From assembly GCF_900220985.1 (NCBI RefSeq), contig NZ_OCPC01000004.1, forward strand, positions 310,001 through 374,000: a DNA stretch of 64,000 nucleotides, in the 5' to 3' direction. The notes under the pieces were generated by a model. The model had not been told where the DNA came from, searched no databases, and worked only from the letters and a program-made list of their open reading frames with translations. A program made the translations under genes and the position numbers. The DNA is from Parahoeflea halophila. Lineage in GTDB: Bacteria; Pseudomonadota; Alphaproteobacteria; Rhizobiales; Rhizobiaceae. Each line of letters starts with the position of its first letter. Position 1 is the stretch's first letter. Positions 1 through 7,504 of this stretch are shown here, piece by piece.

Positions 1-219
1 CCGATCGCCACGGCCAAGGTTGAGGAACTGATCGACGAATTGCGGGGCAATTTTACCATCGTGATCGTCACGCACTCGATGCAGCAGGCAGCACGCGTGT
101 CGCAGCGCACGGCGATGTTTCACCTGGGCAAGCTGGTCGAGGAGGGTGTTACCGACAAGATGTTCACCAATCCCGAGACCAAGCTGACCCAGGACTACAT
201 CACCGGCCGCTTTGGTTGA
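1..219 (+). CDS. pstB: Phosphate ABC transporter ATP-binding protein PstB (C-terminal part)
   Basis: Only the last 72 codons are present; the gene starts outside the window. The fragment contains the H-loop ([15 protein letters not shown]), where the conserved histidine follows the Walker B strand, then the PstB-typical tail with a TNPE stretch and a YITGRFG end. PstB is the cytoplasmic ATPase that powers the PstSCAB high-affinity phosphate importer. It lies 46 bp upstream of phoU and next to phoB, the usual pst-pho arrangement, so it is expected to belong to the phosphate-starvation regulon. Identification is firm for a fragment because of the context and the characteristic C-terminus. Confidence 0.93.
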   Translation, partial: PIATAKVEELIDELRGNFTIVIVTHSMQQAARVSQRTAMFHLGKLVEEGVTDKMFTNPETKLTQDYITGRFG

Positions 220-265
220 TCCGACCGATTTATGCATCAAGATTACAGGATAGGAAGATCAGACC

Positions 266-988
266 ATGCCCGAAGCCCATATCGTCAGCTCCTATGATGA
301 TGAACTCCGTTTCCTCGTGCGTCGCCTGTCCGAAATGGGTGGGATCGCCGAGCGGATGGTTGCCGATGCTGTAGCAGCCCTTGTCAATGCCGACACCGCA
401 TCTGCACAGCGGGTGATTTCCGAGGACCTGCTGCTCGATGCCGGCGAACGCGAGATCTACGACAAGGCGGTTCTGGTGATTGCCAAGCGCCAGCCGATGG
501 CGTCCGACCTGCGCGAGATCATCGGCTCCATCCGCATCGCCTCCGACCTGGAGCGTGTTGGCGACCTGGGCAAGAACATTGCCAAGAGGGTGATTGCTGT
601 TCACACCATGGCCCAGCCGCGCAAGCTCGTGCGCGGTCTCGAACACCTTGCCGAACTGGCACTGACCCAGCTCAAGGAAGTGCTCGATGCGTTTGCCACG
701 CGCTCACCGGCAATGGCCAACTCGATCCGCGAGCGCGATGAGGAGATCGACGCGATTTACACCTCGCTGTTCCGCGAGTTGCTGACCTACATGATGGAAG
801 ACCCGCGCAACATCACCGCCTGCACCCATCTCCTGTTCTGTGCCAAGAACATCGAGCGCATCGGCGACCACGCCACCAACATCGCCGAGACGGTTTACTA
901 CGTCGCCACAGGTGAGCAGCTGTCGGCGGATCGCCCCAAGGACGATGACACCGCCAGCATGGTTGCGCCCGAGCCGGGTTCAGACTGA
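266..988 (+). CDS. phoU: Phosphate signalling protein PhoU
   Basis: This 240-residue protein has the length and repeated three-helix-bundle pattern of PhoU. Each half carries the family's acidic metal-binding type motif: E-x-x-x-D around residues 70-95 (SDLERVGDLGKNIAKR) and again near 195-205 (NIERIGDHATNIAE). PhoU is a cytoplasmic negative regulator that links the PstSCAB transporter to the PhoR/PhoB two-component system and prevents toxic phosphate uptake. The ATG is preceded by an AGGAAG ribosome binding site about 8 nt away. It lies between pstB and phoB in one direction and is probably co-transcribed with them. Confidence 0.96.
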   Translation: MPEAHIVSSYDDELRFLVRRLSEMGGIAERMVADAVAALVNADTASAQRVISEDLLLDAGEREIYDKAVLVIAKRQPMASDLREIIGSIRIASDLERVGDLGKNIAKRVIAVHTMAQPRKLVRGLEHLAELALTQLKEVLDAFATRSPAMANSIRERDEEIDAIYTSLFRELLTYMMEDPRNITACTHLLFCAKNIERIGDHATNIAETVYYVATGEQLSADRPKDDDTASMVAPEPGSD

Positions 989-1013
989 CGGCAGCCTACG
1001 GAGTGCATGCAAT

Positions 1014-1703
1014 ATGGCGATGAACCCGCAAATAACGGTGGTGGAAGACGAGGAAGCGCTTTCGGTGCTGCTTCGCTACAATCTGGAAGCCGAAGGCTAT
1101 GAAGTCGACACCGTGCTGCGTGGCGATGAGGCGGAGATCAGGTTGCAGGAGCGCGTTCCCGACCTGCTGATCCTCGACTGGATGCTGCCGGGCATCTCCG
1201 GGATCGAGCTCTGCCGCCGTCTGCGCGCCCGGCCCGAGACAGAACGGCTGCCGATCATCATGCTCACTGCCCGCGGCGAGGAAAGCGAACGTGTGCGGGG
1301 CCTGGCGACCGGCGCCGACGATTACGTGGTCAAGCCTTTCTCGACGCCGGAATTGCTCGCCCGTGTCAGGGCGATGCTGCGCCGCGCGCGGCCGGAGGTT
1401 ATTTCCAGCCAGCTCAAGGTCGGCGACATCGAACTTGACCGCGAAACCCACAGGGTCAAACGGCGCGGACGCGACATCAAGCTCGGACCGACCGAGTTTC
1501 GCTTGCTGGAATATCTGATGAGTTCGCCCGGGCGGGTCTATTCCCGCGCGCAATTGCTCGACGGCGTCTGGGGTCACGATGTCTATGTCGACGAACGCAC
1601 CGTGGACGTGCATGTCGGCCGGCTGCGCAAGGCGGTCAATCTGTCAGGCATGCGCGACACCATTCGCACCGTGCGCGGCGCCGGGTACTCGATCGAGGCC
1701 TGA
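1014..1703 (+). CDS. phoB: Phosphate regulon response regulator PhoB
   Basis: This 229-residue OmpR/PhoB-family response regulator has a receiver domain (about residues 6-120) with acidic pocket E11-D12, phospho-acceptor D55 in LLILDWMLPG, T85 and K107. A winged-helix DNA-binding domain follows, with the usual RTVDVHVGRLRKA recognition helix. It activates pho-box promoters under phosphate starvation. The frame stays open upstream to 840 inside phoU, but homology begins at MAMNPQITVVEDEE and a GGAG lies 10 nt upstream of 1014; the second ATG at 1020 is an alternative. The kinase phoR is not in this window. A terminator follows at 1744-1777. Confidence 0.95.
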   Translation: MAMNPQITVVEDEEALSVLLRYNLEAEGYEVDTVLRGDEAEIRLQERVPDLLILDWMLPGISGIELCRRLRARPETERLPIIMLTARGEESERVRGLATGADDYVVKPFSTPELLARVRAMLRRARPEVISSQLKVGDIELDRETHRVKRRGRDIKLGPTEFRLLEYLMSSPGRVYSRAQLLDGVWGHDVYVDERTVDVHVGRLRKAVNLSGMRDTIRTVRGAGYSIEA

Positions 1704-1743
1704 CCACCGGCTACCAGTTTGTGCGTTGGCAGGCAGATGTAGA

Positions 1744-1777
1744 CAAAAAACCCGGGCGTCAAAACCCGGGCTTTTGC
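1744..1777 (+). terminator. Intrinsic terminator after phoB
   Basis: Two copies of CCCGGG (1751-1756 and 1765-1770) form a hairpin flanked by an A-run on the left and CTTTT on the right. It sits between the convergent ends of phoB and gcrA. The A-run also gives a T-run on the minus strand, so it may act in both directions. Confidence 0.75.
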
Positions 1778-1796
1778 AGTCATGGCAGGCCGCGGT

Positions 1797-2324
1797 TCAG
1801 CGGGCGCGCTTGCGCTCGCTTGACGGCTGAAACGCCAATTTTGCATGATAGCTGCAGTATGGCGAGGCATCGCCTGAATCATTGCCGCAGAAGTGGAAGT
1901 CGTCCTGCAGGGGGTCTCCGACCGGCCATTTGCAGGTCCGCTCGGAAAGTTCCACCAGCGTCAGCCGGCGTGAAATCGGCACGACCACGTCGTCCACGGG
2001 ACGCGTATCGACCTCTTCGGATGCAACAACATCCAGATCCTGTTTCAGCGCGGCGCCGCCGCTTGAGCGGCCGACTGGCCGCGCTGTCTGTGTCGAAGCC
2101 GTGCGGCCTGCATAGTTCGGCGCACGCGGTGCAGCGGTGGTGCGCTTGGTGCGTACCGTTGCCTGTCCGCCGCTTTTGGCACGACCGGGCAGATTGAGCC
2201 GGTGCACCTTGCCGATCACGGCATTGCGGCTGACGCCGCCAAGTTGTGCCGCGATCTGGCTAGCGCTGAGCCCGTCCGCCCAGAGTTTCTTGAGTCTTTC
2301 GACTCTTTCATCAGTCCAGTTCAT
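1797..2324 (-). CDS. gcrA: GcrA-family cell cycle regulator
   Basis: This 175-residue protein begins MNWTDERVERLKKLWADG, the signature N-terminal helix-turn-helix of GcrA, continuing through SASQIAAQLGGVSRNAVIGK to a basic, low-complexity middle. The C-terminal part contains RTCKWPVGDP and a Cys/His cluster ending CSYHAKLAF. In Caulobacter and relatives GcrA is a sigma-70-associated co-activator that works at promoters carrying CcrM-methylated GANTC sites. The start at 2324 was chosen because it matches the family start and has GGAGAG just upstream; the frame stays open to 2375. GANTC sites cluster in its 5' end and upstream region. It diverges from argD across a 473-bp gap. Confidence 0.92.
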   Translation of the reverse strand: MNWTDERVERLKKLWADGLSASQIAAQLGGVSRNAVIGKVHRLNLPGRAKSGGQATVRTKRTTAAPRAPNYAGRTASTQTARPVGRSSGGAALKQDLDVVASEEVDTRPVDDVVVPISRRLTLVELSERTCKWPVGDPLQDDFHFCGNDSGDASPYCSYHAKLAFQPSSERKRAR

Positions 2325-2508
2325 AAAATACTCTCCCTGTATCCCGTATTTCGGGATGGCAGAATCCCTCACCATCGCCCCGGACGACCGGAGCTTGAAA
2401 ACTCGGTTTCAGTGAGGTGAATAGTGTCCGCCGCGAACCTCTATTTCATGATCTCAACTTAGTGGTCGGCAGACTCCGTGACAAGAGTCCGCCGAATCAT
2501 GCTGATTC
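2292..2508. promoter_or_regulatory. Cluster of seven GANTC (CcrM-type) sites at gcrA
   Basis: GANTC occurs at 2292, 2301, 2362, 2472, 2485, 2494 and 2504. Four of these fall within 37 bp in the gcrA upstream region, and two lie in the first codons of gcrA. Chance would give about one site in this length. GANTC is the CcrM methyltransferase target of alphaproteobacteria, and GcrA activates promoters carrying such sites. Direct control of gcrA by methylation state is inferred. Confidence 0.6.
2341..2357 (-). promoter_or_regulatory. Small hairpin in the gcrA leader
   Basis: ATCCCG and CGGGAT form a perfect 6-bp stem with a 5-nt loop, ending 4 nt upstream of the GGGAG ribosome binding site of gcrA. 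It could influence translation initiation or be a DNA dyad. Function is not shown. Confidence 0.3.
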
Positions 2509-2643
2509 CTTTTTGCGGTTTTCCCCAACTTACGCAGGGAGTGCAAAAACATACCAGTTATTACTAAATTAGCGGGCAAAGGTCGAAGTTCAACGCAGTT
2601 GGAGAAGCCGAAGCCGGCTCGTGTTACGGTGCGCCGTGTCTCA

Positions 2644-2701
2644 TTGACAGGCCATGTTGAAATGTAAATAGTGCCCTCGCCGCCCCGAAAAGGCGGCATT
2701 T
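2644..2701 (+). promoter_or_regulatory. Putative argD promoter and leader hairpin
   Basis: TTGACA at 2644-2649 is followed after about 15 bp by TAAATA (2665-2670), a plausible sigma-70 promoter. Immediately downstream GCCGCC (2679-2684) pairs with GGCGGC (2692-2697), followed by an ATTTTGG stretch, so the hairpin would be at the 5' end of the argD mRNA. The rest of the 473-bp gcrA-argD gap (2325-2797) shows only the GANTC cluster and no convincing gene. Confidence 0.4.
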
Positions 2702-2797
2702 TGGTTTTCCGGCAACCCCTTGTCTGGTTGGCGGCCATGGCGGTCGCTGGGAGGGGGCATTGCATTTTGTTCGGTCTCTAACGAGGAGAGAAGCGCC

Positions 2798-3991
2798 ATG
2801 GCCGATGCCAAGCCGCTTTATGATACATACAACCGTGTTCCGATCGTATTCGAGCGCGGGCACGGTGTCTGGCTGGAAACCCCCGAGGGGGAGCGCTATC
2901 TCGATTTTGCGGCTGGCATTGCGGTCAATTCACTTGGTCACACACACCCGCATCTGGTCGAAGCGCTGAAAGCCCAGGCCGACCGTGTGTGGCATCTCTC
3001 CAACGTGCACGAAATTCCCGGCCAGTCGCGCATGGCCGAGCGCCTGACCGAAGCGACTTTTGCCGACAAGGTGTTCTTCACCAATTCCGGTGCCGAGGCT
3101 CTGGAATGCGCCATCAAGACTGCCCGGCGCCATTTCCATGTCAAGGGTCAGCCCGACCGCTATCGCATCGTCACTTTCGAGGGCGCGTTCCACGGCCGTA
3201 CCCTGGCGACCATCGCAGCCGGCGGGCAATCCAAATATCTTGAAGGCTTCGGCCCCAAGGTCGAGGGCTTTGATCAGGTGCCGTTTGGTGACATCCAGGC
3301 GTTGAAGGCTGCCATCACCGACAGCACTGCCGCCATCCTTGTCGAACCGGTGCAGGGGGAGGGCGGTATCCGTCCGCTGTCCAACGAACAGCTGCGTGAG
3401 TTGCGCACCCTGTGTGACCGGAATGGCATCCTGATGATCCTCGATGAGGTCCAGTCGGGTGTCGGGCGTACTGGCAAGCTGTTTGCCCACGAATGGGCCG
3501 GCATCGAGCCCGACATCATGGCGGTGGCCAAAGGTATCGGCGGCGGTTTCCCGTTCGGTGCCTGCCTTGCCACGGCAAATGCGGCGGATGGCATGACGCT
3601 TGGCACCCACGGCACCACCTATGGCGGTAACCCGCTGGCCATGGCGGTGGGCAACGCCGTTCTCGACATCATTCTCGATGAAGGCTTTCTCACCCACGTC
3701 AACGATGTTGCCCTGGTGCTGCGCCAGGGTCTGGCCTCGCTCAAGGATCGCTATCCCGATCTGATCTCCGAAGTGCGGGGCACGGGCCTGATGCTCGGCA
3801 TCAAATGCGCAAAGTCGAATGCGGATCTGGTGCAGGCAATGCGCAATGAACACCTGCTGGCAGTCCCTGCCGGAGATAATGTTGTCCGTCTGTTGCCGCC
3901 ATTGATCGTCACCGCCGAAGAAGCCCGCGAAGCAATTTCCAGAACAGAGGCCGCGCTCGACTTGTTGTCACGAAGCGGCACCGCCAACTGA
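2798..3991 (+). CDS. argD: Acetylornithine aminotransferase
   Basis: This 397-residue class III PLP aminotransferase converts N-acetylglutamate semialdehyde to N-acetylornithine in arginine biosynthesis, and may also act as succinyldiaminopimelate aminotransferase. Visible motifs are the start [26 protein letters not shown] for PLP-phosphate binding, the [13 protein letters not shown] segment with the PLP-ring aspartate, and the Schiff-base lysine K245 in [11 protein letters not shown]. The frame is open upstream to 2720, but the start at 2798 follows a GAGGAGAG ribosome binding site and matches the family. It lies 14 bp upstream of argF and forms an operon with it. Confidence 0.96.
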   Translation: MADAKPLYDTYNRVPIVFERGHGVWLETPEGERYLDFAAGIAVNSLGHTHPHLVEALKAQADRVWHLSNVHEIPGQSRMAERLTEATFADKVFFTNSGAEALECAIKTARRHFHVKGQPDRYRIVTFEGAFHGRTLATIAAGGQSKYLEGFGPKVEGFDQVPFGDIQALKAAITDSTAAILVEPVQGEGGIRPLSNEQLRELRTLCDRNGILMILDEVQSGVGRTGKLFAHEWAGIEPDIMAVAKGIGGGFPFGACLATANAADGMTLGTHGTTYGGNPLAMAVGNAVLDIILDEGFLTHVNDVALVLRQGLASLKDRYPDLISEVRGTGLMLGIKCAKSNADLVQAMRNEHLLAVPAGDNVVRLLPPLIVTAEEAREAISRTEAALDLLSRSGTAN

Positions 3992-4005
3992 ACGGACTGG
4001 ATTAC

Positions 4006-4929
4006 ATGACCAAGACTACATCCGCCGGCAACCGCCATTTTCTCGATCTCGCCGCTGTCAGCGCGGCGGATTTGCGCACCATCATGGACGCGGCGCGTAC
4101 GGCGAAGACTGCCACCGAAGCGGATCGCCCGCTCGCGGGCAAGATGTTGGCCATGATTTTCGAAAAACCGTCGACCCGCACCCGCGTGTCGTTCGACGTC
4201 GGCATGCGCCAGCTCGGCGGCGAGACGCTTTTCCTGTCAGGCACCGAAATGCAGCTTGGAAGGGCCGAGACCATTGCCGACACGGCCAAGGTGCTCTCAC
4301 GCTATGTCGACCTGATCATGATCCGTACACTTGATCATGAGCGCATGCTCGAACTTGCCGAACACGCCACGGTGCCGGTCATCAATGCACTTACCGACGA
4401 CACCCACCCCTGCCAGATCATGGCTGACATCCTGACCTTCGAGGAACATCGCGGCCCGATCAAGGGCAAGACGCTGGCCTGGACCGGCGACGGCAACAAC
4501 GTGCTGCATTCGCTCATCGAGGGCGCGGCCCAGTTCGGCTACCGCATGCGGATCGCAACGCCGGAGGGCTCGGAGCCAGACGCCAGGTTTGTCGAGTGGG
4601 CGCGCAAGCAGGGCGCCGAGATCGATATCAGCGCCGATCCGGACCGCGCGGTCAAGGGCGCGGATTGCGTGATCACCGACACCTGGGTCTCGATGAACCA
4701 GGAGCACAAGGCGCGTGGCCACAACGTGTTCTTGCCTTACCAGGTGAATGAGGAGCTCATGGCCAAGGCCAATCCGGATGCGCTGTTCATGCATTGCCTG
4801 CCGGCGCATCGTGGCGAGGAAGTCACCAATGAGGTGATGGACGGACCGCAATCGGTGGTGTTTGATGAGGCTGAAAATCGCCTGCATGCCCAGAAGGCTG
4901 TCATGCGCTGGTGCATGGGCGTATTGTAA
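4006..4929 (+). CDS. argF: Ornithine carbamoyltransferase
   Basis: This 307-residue enzyme makes citrulline from ornithine and carbamoyl phosphate in the cytoplasm. It has the carbamoyl-phosphate motif STRTR at residues 56-60, the HPCQ motif in [11 protein letters not shown], the ornithine-side region DTWVSMNQE, and the catalytic-cysteine motif [12 protein letters not shown]. The length matches the family. It follows argD by 14 bp, so the two arginine steps are co-transcribed. The next gene, hslO, starts about 110 bp downstream in the same direction, an arrangement common in Rhizobiales. Confidence 0.97.
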   Translation: MTKTTSAGNRHFLDLAAVSAADLRTIMDAARTAKTATEADRPLAGKMLAMIFEKPSTRTRVSFDVGMRQLGGETLFLSGTEMQLGRAETIADTAKVLSRYVDLIMIRTLDHERMLELAEHATVPVINALTDDTHPCQIMADILTFEEHRGPIKGKTLAWTGDGNNVLHSLIEGAAQFGYRMRIATPEGSEPDARFVEWARKQGAEIDISADPDRAVKGADCVITDTWVSMNQEHKARGHNVFLPYQVNEELMAKANPDALFMHCLPAHRGEEVTNEVMDGPQSVVFDEAENRLHAQKAVMRWCMGVL

Positions 4930-5040
4930 CGCCTCTGGCACTTGCCGTTCTTCGTGCCTATATGCTCGTTTTGAGATGTGCAGCCGGACCGGACCTTGCT
5001 GTCTGATGGCGGGCTGTGTCGCAACGAACAATCGGAATTT

Positions 5041-6036
5041 ATGATGGAAACCGACATCCAAACCCACGGTGAAATCGCCTTCGCCGGAGACGACCGCGTC
5101 TTGCCGTTCGATGTGGATGGGCTCGACGTGCGTGGCCGCACCGTGCAGCTCGGTCCGATGATCGACGCAATCCTGGGGCGCCACTCCTATCCCGAACCGG
5201 TCGCCCGGCTGCTCGCCGAGGCCATTGCCCTGACGGTGCTGCTTGGCACCTCGCTCAAGTTCGAGGGCAAGCTCATTGTCCAGACCAAGGGCGATGGCCC
5301 CGTGGACCTGGTTGTTGCTGATTTCACCACGCCGGGAAACCTGCGTGCCTATGCCCGCTTTGACGAGCAACGTCTTGCCGAAGCACAGGCGTCGGGCGCC
5401 ACGAGCCCCGCCGAACTGCTCGGCAACGGAATTCTCGCATTCACCATCGACCAGGGCGAGTACATGCAACGCTACCAGGGCATCGTCGAGATGAAGGGTG
5501 ATACGCTGGAAGCCATGGCCGAAACCTATTTCCGCCAGTCAGAACAGATCCCGACGGTGGTCCGTCTCGCCGTGGCCGAACTGATCGACCGCGACGAGGA
5601 AGGCAAACCGCGTCACAGTTGGCGTGCCGGCGGTATTGTAGCCCAGTTTCTGCCCCAGGCACCGGAACGGATGCGCCACCCCGATCTTCCCGGCGGAGAT
5701 GCGCCGGAAGGCCACGAGGGCGCGATCCACAACGAGGACGACAGCTGGACCGAGGCGAAGGTGCTCGTCAGCAGCGTCGAACCCGGCGAACTGACAGACC
5801 CAGAGGTTGGTGCCGAGCGGCTGCTCTACCGGTTGTTTCACGAGCGTGGCGCGCGGACCTATCCGCCGGTTCCCGTGTTCGACAAGTGCAGCTGTTCGCG
5901 TGAACGGCTAGGCGAGGTCCTCAGCGGTTTTTCCGACGAAGAGATCACCGACAGCGTGGAAGACGGCGTGATTACCGTGCAGTGCGAATTCTGCTCGACG
6001 GCCTATCGTTTTGATCCCGCCGAAATCCGGCGCTAA
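5041..6036 (+). CDS. hslO: Redox-regulated chaperone Hsp33
   Basis: This protein of about 331 residues matches Hsp33, a cytoplasmic holdase activated by oxidation. The zinc-binding redox switch is visible at the C-terminus as a CxC pair (FDKCSCSRERL) followed about 30 residues later by CxxC (QCEFCSTAYRFDP). The N-terminal core contains the TSLKFEGKLIVQTKGDGPV segment. The frame is open from 4978, but the homologous part begins near METDIQTHGEIAFAGDD; ATG codons at 5041 and 5044 are both possible and the ribosome binding site is weak. It lies downstream of argF on the same strand. Confidence 0.94.
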   Translation: MMETDIQTHGEIAFAGDDRVLPFDVDGLDVRGRTVQLGPMIDAILGRHSYPEPVARLLAEAIALTVLLGTSLKFEGKLIVQTKGDGPVDLVVADFTTPGNLRAYARFDEQRLAEAQASGATSPAELLGNGILAFTIDQGEYMQRYQGIVEMKGDTLEAMAETYFRQSEQIPTVVRLAVAELIDRDEEGKPRHSWRAGGIVAQFLPQAPERMRHPDLPGGDAPEGHEGAIHNEDDSWTEAKVLVSSVEPGELTDPEVGAERLLYRLFHERGARTYPPVPVFDKCSCSRERLGEVLSGFSDEEITDSVEDGVITVQCEFCSTAYRFDPAEIRR

Positions 6037-6118
6037 GCTGCTTTCCGCAGGAACATGACGAAACTTTAATTTGCCACGCACCGTCGTTGCGTTACCTGTT
6101 TGCCAACGGAGAAACGCA

Positions 6119-7504
6119 ATGCTCGACAAGGCAGACAGTCGCTTGGATGTACCGGCCCGGACCCCGCGCGGCCAAGCTGCGTCGGTACGCAGCCGGTTTC
6201 TGCGGCCGTTGGTGCAGTTCGCGCTGATGGCGCTCGTGCTTGCCGGGGCCTGGGTTGCAATGGAGCGCCTGGTGGCGTCGAAGAAGGAACGCACGCCGCG
6301 CGCCTTCACGCCTTTGGTCTACACTGTCGAGACGGCCACCGCCGAGCGCGCCGACAACCGGCCGGATATCCGGCTTTACGGCCAGGTCGAGACCGGTCGC
6401 GACGTCGATCTGCGCGTTGCCGTGAGCGGCGACGTGGTCGAGATCCATCCTGATCTTGACGCCGGACGGCGTGTTACCCGGGGCTCGTTGCTGCTGCGCG
6501 TGGATCCCTTTGCCTATGAGGGGGCGCTGGTGGAAGCGCGCGCAAATCTCGCCTCCACCCGTGCCGCAATCGCCGAGATAGATGCGCGGCTGGCGTCCGA
6601 ACGCGAGCAGCTGGAAGCGGCAGACGTCCAGCTGGAGCTCGGTCGGGCTGATCTCGAGCGGGCGCTGTCGCTCTCGCAAACCGGCGCTTTGACCGACAAG
6701 GAAGTCGATGCAAGGCGCCTGGTCGTCTCCCAGCGCGAACAGGCATCGAGCCAGCGCCGCAGCAATATCCTCATCGCCGAAGCCCAGCGTAGCCAGCAGG
6801 AAGCCAATGCCGAACGGCTGGAATGGAAAGTCCGAGAAGCCGAGCGCAAGTTGCAGGAAACTGCGCTCGTCGCCCCGTTCGACGGCATCATTTCTGACGA
6901 AACGGTCGAAACGGGGCGCTCGGTCAACGCCAACGAGGTAGTGGCTTCGATCTATGACGATACTGCTCTTGATGTGAAATTCACACTGACCAATGCTCAG
7001 TATGGGCGCATGGCGACGGATGCCGACCCCTTGATTGGCCGCGGGGTCGATCTGAGCTGGACGGTCGGCGGCACCAATTACACATGGCCCGCAACCATCG
7101 ACCGGATCGGTGCCCGCGTGACTGCTGAGCGTGGCGGCGTCGAGGTCTTTGCCCGCATCGGCGAAGCAGATAACCCGGTGCGGTTGCGCCCCGGTGCGTT
7201 TGTTTCGCTCACCGTGCCGGACCGGATCTGGCCCGAAACCTTCCGCCTGCCCGAGACCGCGGTGCGCAATTCCGATCATGTTTTCGTGGTGGTGGACGGC
7301 AAGCTTGAGCGGCGGGACGTGCGGCTGATCGCCTGGGATGGCGAGGATGCCATCCTCGACGGGGACCTGAACGCCGGCGACAAGGTTCTCGTCACCCGGC
7401 TGACCGAGGCTTCGGAAGGGGTCAGCGTGCGCCAGCCCTCTGACGAACAAGCGCCATCGGACGCACTCTCTGCCAACGGAGAAACCCCGGATGTTGCTCA
7501 ATGA
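6119..7504 (+). CDS. RND efflux periplasmic adaptor (membrane fusion protein)
   Basis: This 461-residue HlyD/AcrA-type adaptor has an N-terminal membrane anchor (about residues 22-45, FALMALVLAGAWVAME) and a lipoyl-like half starting near RLYGQVETGRDVDLR. A long alpha-helical hairpin of charged coiled coil follows (about 140-250), then the second lipoyl half (VAPFDGIISDETVETG), a beta-barrel and a membrane-proximal domain. It bridges the inner-membrane pump to an outer-membrane channel. The start at 6119 follows GGAGAAA with good spacing. Its stop overlaps the permease start by 4 bp (ATGA), so translation is coupled. No TolC-type gene is adjacent. The substrate is unknown. Confidence 0.93.
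   Translation: MLDKADSRLDVPARTPRGQAASVRSRFLRPLVQFALMALVLAGAWVAMERLVASKKERTPRAFTPLVYTVETATAERADNRPDIRLYGQVETGRDVDLRVAVSGDVVEIHPDLDAGRRVTRGSLLLRVDPFAYEGALVEARANLASTRAAIAEIDARLASEREQLEAADVQLELGRADLERALSLSQTGALTDKEVDARRLVVSQREQASSQRRSNILIAEAQRSQQEANAERLEWKVREAERKLQETALVAPFDGIISDETVETGRSVNANEVVASIYDDTALDVKFTLTNAQYGRMATDADPLIGRGVDLSWTVGGTNYTWPATIDRIGARVTAERGGVEVFARIGEADNPVRLRPGAFVSLTVPDRIWPETFRLPETAVRNSDHVFVVVDGKLERRDVRLIAWDGEDAILDGDLNAGDKVLVTRLTEASEGVSVRQPSDEQAPSDALSANGETPDVAQ

Noticed and set aside
1721-2197. Plus-strand frame of about 158 codons over gcrA
   Set aside because: It lies opposite the gcrA gene and has no family signature or ribosome binding site.
4297-5469. Long minus-strand frame of 390 codons over argF and hslO
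   Set aside because: Antisense frame in GC-rich DNA. Both overlapped genes are confidently identified on the plus strand.
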